From an uncultured Saccharospirillaceae bacterium (GTDB lineage: Bacteria > Pseudomonadota > Gammaproteobacteria > Pseudomonadales > Oceanobacteraceae): 64,000 nt of DNA. Location: positions 62,001-126,000 of the forward strand of contig CANNFT010000010.1 in assembly GCA_947503895.1 (NCBI GenBank), given 5' to 3'. How positions within the stretch are numbered: position 1 is the first letter of the stretch; every line of letters begins with the position of its first letter. The position numbers were made by a program, and so were the translations under genes. The notes under the pieces are model-generated. The model was not told where the DNA came from. It saw only the letters and a list, made by a program, of their open reading frames with translations, and searched no databases. Of the stretch, positions 18,974 through 27,873 are shown in pieces.

Positions 18974-19011
18974 GACCAGTCAGCACACCATTGACTGGTC
19001 AATTCTTTTTT
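18974..19011 (+). terminator. Rho-independent terminator after the receptor gene
   Basis: A 9-bp perfect stem (GACCAGTCA at 18974-18982, TGACTGGTC at 18992-19000) is followed by AATTC and six T. It lies between the receptor and cheR, so it should attenuate transcription and lower cheR-cheD-cheB relative to the upstream genes. It would be unusual as a full stop inside a che operon. Confidence 0.8.
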
Positions 19012-19048
19012 AAGGAAACCACCTTAATCAACAGATAAAAATTGCCCT

Positions 19049-19873
19049 ATGGACTTTGCAAACAAGGAATTCCCAATGCTCGACGAGGATTTTCATTTTT
19101 TATCCTCGGTGGCATTTGATATCAGTGGAATTGTACTCAGCGAGCAAAAAAAAGAGCTTGTGTACAGTCGCATATCAAGACGCATACGTTCGTTGGGTTT
19201 GACTAACTTTAAGCAGTATTGCGAGCACCTAAACGCAGATCAATCGAAGGAAGTCAGCTTCTTTCTCAATTCTATTACCACAAACCTGACGTCTTTTTTT
19301 CGCGAATCTCATCACTTTGAATACTTGGCGAAAACTGTCATCCCTGAACTTAAGCGCAAGGGAACATCGCATCCTATCCGAATCTGGTCAGCGGCCTGTT
19401 CTACAGGGCCCGAACCGTATTCAATCGCCATAACACTCAGTAAAAATATGCCAATACAAAATTACAATATTAAAATATTGGCAACCGACTTGGACTCGGA
19501 TGTCTTGGCTAAGGCAAAGGCGGGAGAGTATTCGTTAGATGATCTCGAACAATTGCCTAAAGATTACTTAAATTGTTTTGAGCGTAAGGAAAAACTAGGC
19601 ATCGGACGTATAAAACCAAGTATAAGAGAGCTGATTCAGTTTAATCGTTTAAATCTTTTGGGGCCTTGGCCCATGCAAAGTACCTTTGATATCGTTTTTT
19701 GTCGTAATGTCGTGATCTATTTTAATAAAGAAACTCAACGAGAACTTTTCGATAGGATTGCGAATGCCATGAACGATGGCGCATATTTATTTATAGGACA
19801 TTCCGAAACGTTACACGGCATTACCGATCGCTTTGAGTCGATTGGCCGCACTATTTATAAGAAGGTTAAGTAA
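19049..19873 (+). CDS. cheR: Chemoreceptor methyltransferase CheR
   Basis: The 274-residue protein has the CheR helical N domain (about 8-70) and a Rossmann methyltransferase domain. Motif I is WSAACSTGPEPYSIA, where the usual GEEPYS reads GPEPYS. Later segments include ILATDLDSDVLAKA and 'DIVFCRNVVIYF'. It methylates receptor glutamates from S-adenosylmethionine. The receptor's DWQEF tail suggests that this CheR is tethered to it. The stop overlaps the cheD start by 1 nt (TAATG), indicating coupling. An in-frame ATG at 19076 is an alternative start. Confidence 0.95.
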   Translation: MDFANKEFPMLDEDFHFLSSVAFDISGIVLSEQKKELVYSRISRRIRSLGLTNFKQYCEHLNADQSKEVSFFLNSITTNLTSFFRESHHFEYLAKTVIPELKRKGTSHPIRIWSAACSTGPEPYSIAITLSKNMPIQNYNIKILATDLDSDVLAKAKAGEYSLDDLEQLPKDYLNCFERKEKLGIGRIKPSIRELIQFNRLNLLGPWPMQSTFDIVFCRNVVIYFNKETQRELFDRIANAMNDGAYLFIGHSETLHGITDRFESIGRTIYKKVK

Positions 19874-20523
19874 TGCATTATCATGGCCCTTCTGTTCAGC
19901 CTCCAGTTGATAAAGAATTCAGCCATGTGAACCGATATTGGGATGCGAGCTTAAAGGTTTGGTCGGCTAAAATATTACCCGGTGAGCTTTACGTTTCTGA
20001 TCATGGAGAGATGATCGGTACGGTGCTCGGTTCTTGTATTTCCGCTTGCATTCGTGATGTTAATTTAGGCATCGGTGGAATGAATCATTTTATGTTGCCA
20101 GAACAGAATGAACACAGTACGCATCAGTGGGGGAGTGACGCAAATACCGCAGCGACACGGTATGGTGTTTGGGCGATGGAATATTTATTAAATGCGTTGT
20201 ATAAAAAAGGTGCCCGTAAAAACAATATGGAAGTCAAATTATTCGGTGGTGGACAGGTACTGGCTTCGATGACGGATATTGGCCAACGCAATATTTTGTT
20301 TGCTTACGACTATTTGCATAAAGAAGGATTGGCAATTAAAGCTGCTGACGTCGGCGATGTATTTTCTCGCAAGGTTTTGTATTTTCCGGATACCGGCTCC
20401 GTTAAAGTTCGCCGCATCACCTCAACGCGCAATGACACGATAATCGAGCGTGAAAAGGGTTACCTAAAAGACATTCAATCCAAAAATACACAAAGTTCAG
20501 GTGGAGATGTTGAGCTGTTTTAA
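19873..20523 (+). CDS. cheD: Chemoreceptor glutamine deamidase CheD
   Basis: The 216-residue protein shows the CheD catalytic pair: Cys in TVLGSCIS and His in IGGMNHFMLP, with 'VKLFGGGQVL' following. CheD deamidates receptor glutamines to methyl-accepting glutamates. It carries about 35 extra residues at the N-terminus. Its start overlaps the cheR stop and cheB follows after 29 nt, the cheR-cheD-cheB order of Pseudomonas cluster II. Confidence 0.94.
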   Translation: MHYHGPSVQPPVDKEFSHVNRYWDASLKVWSAKILPGELYVSDHGEMIGTVLGSCISACIRDVNLGIGGMNHFMLPEQNEHSTHQWGSDANTAATRYGVWAMEYLLNALYKKGARKNNMEVKLFGGGQVLASMTDIGQRNILFAYDYLHKEGLAIKAADVGDVFSRKVLYFPDTGSVKVRRITSTRNDTIIEREKGYLKDIQSKNTQSSGGDVELF

Positions 20524-20552
20524 TGTCTGAATGAGGAAAAAAAGGCCACACA

Positions 20553-21599
20553 ATGATTAAAGTTTTAATTGTGGATGACTCCATTCTAGTGCGTAAGGTT
20601 TTGTCGGAAATATTTGAGGAAGCTAAAGGTATTTCTGTGGTAGGAACGGCTGCCGATCCATTTATTGCGCGTGAGAAGATTAAAGAATTAAACCCAGACG
20701 TTCTGACATTAGATATTGAAATGCCTAAGATGGACGGCATTACCTTTCTAAAAAATATTATGCGTTTACGACCGATGCCCGTTGTGATGATATCAACCCT
20801 CACCCAAAAGGGTGCCCCTAAAACATTGGAGGCACTTGAACTGGGGGCCGTGGACTATGTTGGCAAGCCCAGTGCCGATAGTCCTGAAATGTTACGACGA
20901 TATACCGCAGAGATTATCGCAAAAGTGAAAATGGCATCGGTTGCTAACGTGAGCCGACTGGAGTTGCAAGCAACGCGCCCACGATTACCGATGCGCAAAG
21001 TTGAAAAAGTCGGCCACCACTCTTCTCACATTAAATTGATTGCAGCTGGCGCATCGACAGGTGGAACAGAAGCACTCCGAGAGTGGTTGACGATGATGCC
21101 GGGAGACAGCCCGCCCATCTTGATCACACAGCATATACCGCCTGTTTTTAGTACGTCATTCGCAAAGCGACTAGACAAAATATTGCCTTTGACGGTACAT
21201 GAAGCGGAGCAAGGCGATAAAATCATGGCGGGTCATGTGTATATTGCCCCCGGAGATCGCCATATGGAAATCGTACAGAAAGGAGGGCATTTTTATTGTC
21301 GAGTTTACGATGGACCGAGAGTGAATTTGCATAAACCTTCTGTTGAAGTATTGTTCGATTCTGTTGTCCAAACCTGCGCTAAACATACGATAGGCATCAT
21401 GTTAACGGGCATGGGTGCCGATGGTGCTAACGCCATGTTAAGAATGCGTCAGGCAGGGGCACACAACGTTGTTCAAGACCGAGATTCTTCCGTTGTATGG
21501 GGTATGCCGGGGGCAGCAGTGGAAGTAGGAGCGGCAGATAAAGTTTTACCGTTAGGCAAAATCGCAGATTATATTGTGCACTATGTCAAGAGAAAGTAG
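20553..21599 (+). CDS. cheB: Chemotaxis response regulator protein-glutamate methylesterase CheB (second system)
   Basis: The 348-residue protein has a receiver domain (DDS near 9-10, phospho-acceptor in TLDIEMPKMDG, Lys in VGKPS) joined to a methylesterase domain. The catalytic Ser is in AGASTGGTEAL, the His in ITQHIPP and the Asp in GMGADGAN. It removes receptor methyl groups when phosphorylated by CheA. AGGAAAAAAAGG precedes the ATG. It is the last gene of the second che system. Confidence 0.95.
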   Translation: MIKVLIVDDSILVRKVLSEIFEEAKGISVVGTAADPFIAREKIKELNPDVLTLDIEMPKMDGITFLKNIMRLRPMPVVMISTLTQKGAPKTLEALELGAVDYVGKPSADSPEMLRRYTAEIIAKVKMASVANVSRLELQATRPRLPMRKVEKVGHHSSHIKLIAAGASTGGTEALREWLTMMPGDSPPILITQHIPPVFSTSFAKRLDKILPLTVHEAEQGDKIMAGHVYIAPGDRHMEIVQKGGHFYCRVYDGPRVNLHKPSVEVLFDSVVQTCAKHTIGIMLTGMGADGANAMLRMRQAGAHNVVQDRDSSVVWGMPGAAVEVGAADKVLPLGKIADYIVHYVKRK

Positions 21600-21977
21600 C
21601 GGCTAGACAGCTTCAACCTTTACTTATTTTTGGCTAGATGTGGGTACAACTTTGTGTTCTTAGCGTAATCGTGTAAACATCGCGAAAGTAAATATCGTCA
21701 AGGTGTCATGAGCATGTTAAACATGACTCTATGCTTAAATATATTTGACACGCTAATTGAAAATATTGACATAGCGTTAATAATGTAACTGACATGATGC
21801 AATTTTGAATCTATTCAGACCAAACTTTGGACAAAATAAGAAATTCAGAATGAGTATTCGAGGTATCCTTCGCAGAGGGGTGGCTTTGAAATCAAAATGA
21901 ATATTTACTTCTTCAAAATTAATGGTCTATCCTCAAGATAATAGATCGATGTTGCAGGGAGCCGATAGGGGTAGGAA
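21600..21977. other. cheB-hsbA intergenic region, AT-rich, one palindrome
   Basis: 378 bp without a gene. It holds an imperfect palindrome at 21710-21729 (GAGCATGTT / AACATGaCTC), operator-like, with no T-run. TTGACA-like hexamers occur at about 21748 and 21766, but no good -10 lies at the right distance. The promoter of the following regulatory module is probably here. A GCCGATAG sequence at 21961 is treated as rejected. Confidence 0.4.
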
Positions 21978-22277
21978 ATGGCAATAGGTACAGCGAATAA
22001 CGGTAACGAACTGACCGTGCAAATTGAAGGGCGCTTCGACTTTAGTGCGCATCAAGAGTTTCGTGATGCTTATGAGAAGGCAGGCAGTGACATCAATTCG
22101 TACATCATTGATATGCGAAACGCCACATACCTCGATAGCTCAGCACTGGGTATGTTGTTGCTGTTGAGAGATCATGCAGGCGGTGATAGTGCCAAAGTCC
22201 GAATCACGAACTGTAACGCAGACGTTCGTAAAATATTAACCATATCTAATTTTGAGCAACTCTTTTCTATTGACTAG
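21978..22277 (+). CDS. hsbA: Anti-sigma factor antagonist, HsbA-like (STAS)
   Basis: The 99-residue STAS protein has the phosphorylatable Ser55 in YLDSSALGMLLLLRD, as in SpoIIAA/RsbV and Pseudomonas HsbA. In Pseudomonas, HsbA is dephosphorylated or phosphorylated by HsbR and then binds either FlgM (freeing sigma-28) or the diguanylate cyclase HsbD. This switches between motility and attachment. The same three genes are adjacent here, in the order hsbA, hsbR, hptB rather than hptB-hsbR-hsbA. AGGGGTAGGA precedes the ATG. Confidence 0.85.
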   Translation: MAIGTANNGNELTVQIEGRFDFSAHQEFRDAYEKAGSDINSYIIDMRNATYLDSSALGMLLLLRDHAGGDSAKVRITNCNADVRKILTISNFEQLFSID

Positions 22278-22288
22278 CCTCTGACGCA

Positions 22289-24040
22289 GTGACGAGCAAA
22301 AAAATGGATGAGAGTGTACCGCTTAAGGTCTTGATAGCTGATGACAATCAATCGGATAGATTGATCCTGTCTGCTATTGTAAAAAAAATGGGCCATACTG
22401 TATTTTTGGCCGAAGATGGATTGGAAGCGGTCGAACACTTTCAATCGGACAAACCTGACATCATCCTACTGGATGTCATGATGCCCAATATGAATGGGCA
22501 AGAAGCCGCAAGAAAAATAAAAGAATTGGCAGGGGAGGATATGGTTCCGATCATATTCCTGACATCCTTGCAAGATGCTCAAGACCTTGCTGCCTGCTTG
22601 GACTCTGGCGGTGATGACTTCCTATCAAAACCGTATAACAAAATCATTCTTCAAGCCAAAATCAATGCATTCAGCCGAATGCGGCTGATGAATAGCACCT
22701 TACAACAGCAACGCAATGTCATTCGCGCCAATAACGAACACATGTTGCATGAACAACAAGTGGCACGAGCAGTTTACGACAACGTAGCGCATGCTGGGTG
22801 TTTAGATCTGCCCAATCTTCAGCATTTATTGTCTCCCTTTAGCGTATTCAATGGTGATGTACTCTTAGCCGCTCGCAAACCCTCCGGTAGCCTACACATA
22901 TTATTAGGTGACTTTACGGGTCATGGATTACCAGCCGCCATTGGTGCGATGCCATTGGCTGAGATTTTCTACGGTATGACGGCGAAAGGCTTTAACATGG
23001 TGGATATCATTCGCGAAGTGAATGTGAAGCTAAAAACCATTTTACCTGTCGGCTATTTTTGTTGCGCTTGTATGCTGAACCTGAACTTTCGACAAAAAGA
23101 GGCGGAAGTGTGGATGGGCGGTTTGCCAGATTTCTATTTGTATCGCGCAGCCTCACGGGCGGTTGAAAAAGTCCCTTCTACACATCTTCCATTGGGCGTT
23201 CTGTCCAGTCAGGCATTTGATGCAACGGTTCGTATTCTCCCAATGGATATAGGTGATAAGTTTTATATGTGGTCGGACGGGATTATAGAAGCCCGCAACG
23301 ATGATGGTGACCTATTTGGAGAGCAACGTTTGTACGATGTTTTTGTACAGAACAAACAGCCGGACCGTATTTTTCAAGAGATCATTGATCGAGTGACCAC
23401 CTTTTCGGGTGATAGTGGTAAGGATGACGACACCACGTTGCTTGAAGTCACGATGGTCAGCGAAGATGATATTGGTCAAGCCGCTATCGATTTAGAATCT
23501 GGAGCAGTGGTGGGACCAACCGACTGGCGTATGTCTTATTGCCTGCGCGGTGAAACACTGAAATCGTTTAATCCCTTACCGGTGATGCTGAACATATTAA
23601 ATGACGTGCCAGCGCTGCGAAATTTGAGCGGACAAATGTATACCATTATGGCGGAGTTATATTCCAATGCCTTTGAGCATGGCGTGCTGGGGTTGCAGTC
23701 TGACTTAAAATCGGATGCGGATGGGTTTGCTAAATACTATGCAGAAAGGCAAGCGGCCATGGATACGATGGAATCGGGCAGCGTTCAATTTGACTTTGAC
23801 CTCGTCCCCCATAACGGCGGTGGCAAGCTTACCATTCTCGTAACGGACTCTGGGCCAGGTTTCGACTATCACTCCAAAATAAACAACATTGAGGCACGCA
23901 GTGCGTCTAGCACTCAACCACAATCAGGTTATTGTGGTCGGGGTATTCCACTGATCCAAACTCTGTGTGATTCTATACAGTATAAAGGCGAAGGCAATCA
24001 AGTCGAAGTAGTACTGTCTTGGCCAGCAGACGAAGTGTAG
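22289..24040 (+). CDS. hsbR: Response regulator / PP2C phosphatase / anti-sigma-type kinase, HsbR-like
   Basis: The 583-residue protein has three domains. The first is a receiver (about 10-130) with phospho-acceptor Asp62 in IILLDVMMPNMNG. The second is a SpoIIE/PP2C phosphatase (about 180-395) with 'GDFTGHGLPAAIGAMPLAE' and later 'WSDGIIEARN'. The third is a C-terminal HATPase_c_2 domain (about 430-580) with LYSNAFEHGVLG and DSGPGFD. This is the HsbR architecture, which both phosphorylates and dephosphorylates its STAS partner depending on receiver state. The GTG at 22289 gives MTSKK; ATG 22304 is an equally possible start. It lies 11 nt after hsbA and 8 nt before hptB. Confidence 0.88.
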   Translation: MTSKKMDESVPLKVLIADDNQSDRLILSAIVKKMGHTVFLAEDGLEAVEHFQSDKPDIILLDVMMPNMNGQEAARKIKELAGEDMVPIIFLTSLQDAQDLAACLDSGGDDFLSKPYNKIILQAKINAFSRMRLMNSTLQQQRNVIRANNEHMLHEQQVARAVYDNVAHAGCLDLPNLQHLLSPFSVFNGDVLLAARKPSGSLHILLGDFTGHGLPAAIGAMPLAEIFYGMTAKGFNMVDIIREVNVKLKTILPVGYFCCACMLNLNFRQKEAEVWMGGLPDFYLYRAASRAVEKVPSTHLPLGVLSSQAFDATVRILPMDIGDKFYMWSDGIIEARNDDGDLFGEQRLYDVFVQNKQPDRIFQEIIDRVTTFSGDSGKDDDTTLLEVTMVSEDDIGQAAIDLESGAVVGPTDWRMSYCLRGETLKSFNPLPVMLNILNDVPALRNLSGQMYTIMAELYSNAFEHGVLGLQSDLKSDADGFAKYYAERQAAMDTMESGSVQFDFDLVPHNGGGKLTILVTDSGPGFDYHSKINNIEARSASSTQPQSGYCGRGIPLIQTLCDSIQYKGEGNQVEVVLSWPADEV

Positions 24041-24048
24041 AGGATCGT

Positions 24049-24378
24049 ATGTCACATATCAGTACAGCAGAAATAGAAGAACTCAAATTAATTATGGAAG
24101 ATGGCTTCACAGATCTTATTGATGCTTTCGTGACAGACTCTGAAAATAAGCTAGAACAACTGCAAGCAGCTTTACAAGCGAACAACCCGTCCGCCGTCCG
24201 TGAATTGGCACATAGTCTGAAGGGAGCCAGTGGCAACATCAGTGCTCAACCTTTAGCGGATATCTACCGTCAAATTGAAAAAATTGGCAAGGAAGGTTCG
24301 ACAGATGGCGTTGCTCAGCTGTTAGATCAAGCACATAACGAATTTTCAGCCGTCAAAAACGCGCTGGAAAACTTGTAA
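24049..24378 (+). CDS. hptB: Histidine phosphotransfer protein, HptB-like
   Basis: The 109-residue single Hpt domain carries the phospho-accepting His55 in ELAHSLKGASGNI. HptB relays phosphate from hybrid sensor kinases to the HsbR receiver in Pseudomonas. ATG 24049 is preceded by AGAGGA, whereas an upstream TTG at 24019 would overlap hsbR and is less likely. Together with the two preceding genes it makes a complete relay next to the flagellar and chemotaxis genes. Confidence 0.86.
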   Translation: MSHISTAEIEELKLIMEDGFTDLIDAFVTDSENKLEQLQAALQANNPSAVRELAHSLKGASGNISAQPLADIYRQIEKIGKEGSTDGVAQLLDQAHNEFSAVKNALENL

Positions 24379-24552
24379 CCACCATTTTTTATCACCGCGC
24401 GCTTTTCTTATCTTTGGCATCGGGATGATTCATCTAATACGCAGAGCACTTTCCCATTTTCTGTGACGATTAATGTTGTGATGGGGTCACCCCACATTTG
24501 GCCTAGCCATTGCAATTATTTGTTATCGTTTACATTGATAGTGGAAATCGAG

Positions 24553-25986
24553 ATGGCCATCCCTACATTTTCTTCAGCGGCACCCACTGTATCTTCTGGT
24601 ACTGCCCATACAAAAGCGCCTTCGTCTATTCATACAAATGCTGATACCACGGGCCAGCCATTTGATAAAGCATACGAACAAGCCAAATCCTCCCAGGTTC
24701 CTGCGCATACTCAACATCAACACGCAAAAGCACATAGTCAAAATCAAGAGGCCTTAAGCGAAGACGGCGCTCCGTATGGCATGACCAGCTTGCCGCTAGA
24801 TGGGCATGATATTTCCGCTCACTGGTTTGTTCAGGCAGGCAGTGACAACCTAGGTGTTCAGAGCATGGGGGTGCCGAATCAATTTTTTAGCGTATTAACG
24901 GAAGGTGTGAACGGAGCTGTATCTTCAACGGCAGCTGGGCCAATGCCCAATTTGCACAACACTCAGAATAGGCCAGCGCAGGCTCCGCCATCTTTCATGC
25001 AAGTCCATCAATCAAAACACTCAAGTCAATTAACAGGGCCATTACAAGGCACATTAACGAGTGTAAATCCTAGCGAAACAACCCAGACACCACTTCAGTC
25101 GACAGGTTTATTACCGCTCTCTGCGCATGGGATGGCTGAATCAATGGCGAGACCATCTACATTGGATAAACCATTGGGCAGCTTAGTCCCAGATGCGATG
25201 GTGGAAGTCGACGCTAACAAAGATTTAAAGTCAGGTGAATTGAATCGGATCGTCGATACCGCTGCACGAACGGGCTTGCTGAATGGCGAGGTTCGAGAGG
25301 GTCTACAACCCGATAACACACTGGCGGAGGGAGAGCTGACCCCTGCGCAAGTTCGCTTCCAATATGGCGCACCTCAATCGGCTGGTCAGAGCACCGCCAC
25401 GACGACCAATTTGCCTGAGATGGCTGCCATGCAAGCTTCTCTCACGGAAGGAGACAGCCTAGACAACCTTGAGGCCGGTGGAGAGTGGCTAAATAATCGA
25501 TCCTCTATGGCAGAAAAAAGCGAAACAAAATCTGGGATAAATAGCCCGGTTATGGAAGCACTTACCCAAAAAATCAGTGTGGGTGCACAAGATCCTAAAT
25601 GGGGGGAGAAAGTGGCTGAACGAATCAGCATGATGATGAAGGATGGTGTTCAAGAAGCACGAGTGCAATTGGACCCACCCGAATTAGGGGCATTAGAAAT
25701 TCGACTGCGCATGCAGAACGACCAAGTCTCTGTCACATTTCACGCGAATCACCAACAAGTGCGTGATGTTTTAGAAAGTCAGTCGCCTCGCTTGAAAGAA
25801 ATGCTTGAGCAGCATGGAATCGACCTGACGGATGTCCATGTCTCTGATCAAGGACAGCAACAACATCAATCTGGGCAAGGCGATGGCCAGGGTTATGAAG
25901 ACGGTGACTGGTTGTCAGAAGAGATGCCAGACATAGTATCTGCCACTAATTTGACTGTAGATAATCTAGTAGACTATTTCGCATAA
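24553..25986 (+). CDS. fliK: Flagellar hook-length control protein FliK
   Basis: The 477-residue protein has a long, low-complexity N-terminal region (Ser, Thr, Gln, Pro, His-rich) that acts as the molecular ruler in the family. A C-terminal Flg_hook domain follows (about 355-440) with 'VQLDPPELGALEIRLRM' and 'VTFHANHQQVRDVLE'. FliK is exported, measures hook length and switches FlhB specificity. An acidic Gln/Gly tail follows. ATG 24553 gives the usual start; upstream in-frame codons from 24463 look non-coding. A 174-bp gap separates it from hptB. Confidence 0.9.
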   Translation: MAIPTFSSAAPTVSSGTAHTKAPSSIHTNADTTGQPFDKAYEQAKSSQVPAHTQHQHAKAHSQNQEALSEDGAPYGMTSLPLDGHDISAHWFVQAGSDNLGVQSMGVPNQFFSVLTEGVNGAVSSTAAGPMPNLHNTQNRPAQAPPSFMQVHQSKHSSQLTGPLQGTLTSVNPSETTQTPLQSTGLLPLSAHGMAESMARPSTLDKPLGSLVPDAMVEVDANKDLKSGELNRIVDTAARTGLLNGEVREGLQPDNTLAEGELTPAQVRFQYGAPQSAGQSTATTTNLPEMAAMQASLTEGDSLDNLEAGGEWLNNRSSMAEKSETKSGINSPVMEALTQKISVGAQDPKWGEKVAERISMMMKDGVQEARVQLDPPELGALEIRLRMQNDQVSVTFHANHQQVRDVLESQSPRLKEMLEQHGIDLTDVHVSDQGQQQHQSGQGDGQGYEDGDWLSEEMPDIVSATNLTVDNLVDYFA

Positions 25987-26025
25987 ATAAGATCATTGTT
26001 CCATTCTCGCCATATATACCGCGAC

Positions 26026-26070
26026 GATGTTCGCTGTATGCCAAAAGACTAAGGTATGCATGCGAACATC
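26026..26070. promoter_or_regulatory. Long stem-loop between fliK and fliL
   Basis: GATGTTCGC (26026-26034) pairs perfectly with GCGAACATC (26062-26070). The inner arms GTATGCC and GGTATGC add seven more pairs, two of them G-U, around a 10-nt loop. No T-run follows on the plus strand, so it is not a classical terminator. It may act in RNA processing or as a factor-dependent stop. The rest of the 338-bp gap holds the fliL promoter and nothing else I can name. Confidence 0.6.
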
Positions 26071-26279
26071 TACGTCACGTAAAGGCTCAAGCCCACATAT
26101 TCAAATAGACGTCCATTTATCTCATCTATGATCAGATGCGGTGAATTAAACGCCCCACCCTTTAACGCATTTCTCTGGTAAATCTATTCTGAAAAGCAAG
26201 AACCTGAATGCTCATTGTCTACACTGAAGAAAGGCACGCTATCAATTGTCCAATCGCGCCGGTGATGGCTTATCCGCCG

Positions 26280-26295
26280 TGGCATAGCGATTGCA
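26280..26295 (+). promoter_or_regulatory. Sigma-54 (-24/-12) promoter of the fliL operon
   Basis: TGGCATAGCGATTGCA matches TGGCACGN4TTGCW, with GG at 26281-26282 and GC at 26293-26294 (correct 12-nt offset). Predicted start near 26306, 19 nt upstream of the fliL ATG and just ahead of its ribosome site AAAAAGGTGA. It should drive fliL through flhB. Confidence 0.85.
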
Positions 26296-26324
26296 AAATA
26301 GCACTAACAGCAAAAAGGTGACGT

Positions 26325-26867
26325 ATGGCAAACGAACAGGAGTTACAACTGGAACCCGTCGTTGAAGGGGGAAAGAGTAAAAAGAAACTGATCATCATTA
26401 TTGTGGTAGCACTATTGGTGGTTGGCATTGCTGTTGGCGCAACACTGTTTCTGCTGAGCGGTTCAGATGAAACGGAGGAAGATGCCGAAGGCGATGCGGC
26501 GGCTGAAGGCGAAGGTGAGGCGGCAACTGCCGTGCCCGCTAATGCCCCCGCCATTTACGTCAAAATGAAACCCGAGTTTATCGTCAATTATCAAGTTGGA
26601 ACACGTCAGCGGTATCTGCAGGTGTATATGGAGGCCATGACACGAAACCCCGCCATCGCCGATGCGCTGAATACGCATAGCCCAATGATACGAAGTGCCA
26701 TTATTAGGATCATGGGTGAGCAGAATTTTGAAACCCTTCGCACACCTGAAGGCCGCGTAAATTTAAAAAACTTAGTCACGGAAGAAGTAAGGCGTCTTGT
26801 GACGCAAGAAACCGGCATTCAGGATGGGCTTGAACAAATCCTTTTCACAAACTTTGTAATGCAGTAA
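26325..26867 (+). CDS. fliL: Flagellar basal-body-associated protein FliL
   Basis: The 180-residue protein has a short charged N-terminus, one membrane segment (about 22-43, 'LIIIIVVALLVVGIAVGATL'), an acidic Glu/Ala-rich spacer (about 47-68) and the periplasmic FliL domain ('PEFIVNYQVGTRQRYLQV' to the end, with 'ILFTNFVMQ'). FliL surrounds and stabilises the stator. The acidic spacer is longer than in enteric FliL. First gene after a sigma-54 promoter, 10 nt before fliM. Confidence 0.94.
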   Translation: MANEQELQLEPVVEGGKSKKKLIIIIVVALLVVGIAVGATLFLLSGSDETEEDAEGDAAAEGEGEAATAVPANAPAIYVKMKPEFIVNYQVGTRQRYLQVYMEAMTRNPAIADALNTHSPMIRSAIIRIMGEQNFETLRTPEGRVNLKNLVTEEVRRLVTQETGIQDGLEQILFTNFVMQ

Positions 26868-26877
26868 GGAAAACAGC

Positions 26878-27873
26878 GTGCAGGATCTATTAAGCCAAGA
26901 CGAGATTGATGCGCTACTTCACGGTGTCGACGACGGTGACATAGAGCAAGACGATGCGGGTACGGGCGAGGGCGTTAAAAATTATGACCTGACCAGTCAG
27001 GACAGAATTGTTCGCGGCCGAATGCCCACACTGGAAATGGTCAATGAGCGTTTTGCTCGGTATACGCGCATCAGTATGTTCAATTTTTTACGGCGCAGTG
27101 CAGATGTCGCTTCCGGTGGCATTCAAATCATGAAATTCGGTGAATACATTCACACACTCTACGTTCCGACTTCCCTCAATATGGTAAAAGCACGTCCCTT
27201 GCGTGGTACGGCACTCTTTATTTTGGATGCGAAATTAGTCTTTAAATTGGTGGATAACTTTTTTGGTGGAGATGGGCGTCACGCTAAAATTGAAGGCCGA
27301 GAATTTACACCGACCGAATTACGAGTGGTGCAACTGATTCTGGCGCAAGTCTTTACGGATATGAAAGAAGCTTGGCATGCCGTATTGGATTTAGAATTTG
27401 AATACTATGGATCAGAAGTAAACCCGGCCATGGCCAACATTGTCAGCCCAAGTGAAGTGGTTGTTGTGAGTACTTTTCATATCGAATTAGATGGGGGAGG
27501 TGGAGACCTTCATCTGGCCATGCCGTACTCCATGATTGAGCCTATTCGTGAAGTGCTCGACGCCGGTGTGCAAAGTGATATTGATGAAGTAGACGAGCGT
27601 TGGGTTCAATCTTTGCAAGAAGATATTCAAAATGCCAAAGTTCCGGTGCATGGTACATTGGTTCAACGAGAAATTTCATTGAGAGAAGTGGCCGCGTTCA
27701 AACCCGGTGACGTGATACCCGTTGAAATTCCAGAGCATTTTATATTACAGGCGAATGGCACCCCGATCTTTAAGGGCAACTTGGGGGTTTCAAATGATAA
27801 TCTCGCAGTCAAAATTGTCGAGCCGATCAGTCGCCGATTATTAAATCATTCAAATGAAGGGTTACCTGCATGA
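26878..27873 (+). CDS. fliM: Flagellar motor switch protein FliM
   Basis: The 331-residue protein begins with LLSQDEIDALL, the CheY-P-binding N-terminal segment of FliM. The middle domain follows with GGXGG-type 'DGGGGDLHLAMPYSMIEPI', then the C-terminal SpoA (FliN-like) domain. It binds FliG and FliN in the C ring. Start is GTG 26878, preceded by TAAGGA. The stop overlaps fliN by 4 nt (ATGA). Confidence 0.97.
   Translation: MQDLLSQDEIDALLHGVDDGDIEQDDAGTGEGVKNYDLTSQDRIVRGRMPTLEMVNERFARYTRISMFNFLRRSADVASGGIQIMKFGEYIHTLYVPTSLNMVKARPLRGTALFILDAKLVFKLVDNFFGGDGRHAKIEGREFTPTELRVVQLILAQVFTDMKEAWHAVLDLEFEYYGSEVNPAMANIVSPSEVVVVSTFHIELDGGGGDLHLAMPYSMIEPIREVLDAGVQSDIDEVDERWVQSLQEDIQNAKVPVHGTLVQREISLREVAAFKPGDVIPVEIPEHFILQANGTPIFKGNLGVSNDNLAVKIVEPISRRLLNHSNEGLPA

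Noticed and set aside
21942..21968. Sigma-28-like sequence TAGA-N15-GCCGATAG upstream of hsbA
   Set aside because: The -10 ends only 9 nt before the hsbA ATG, so the transcript would lack the ribosome site; the -35 is also imperfect.
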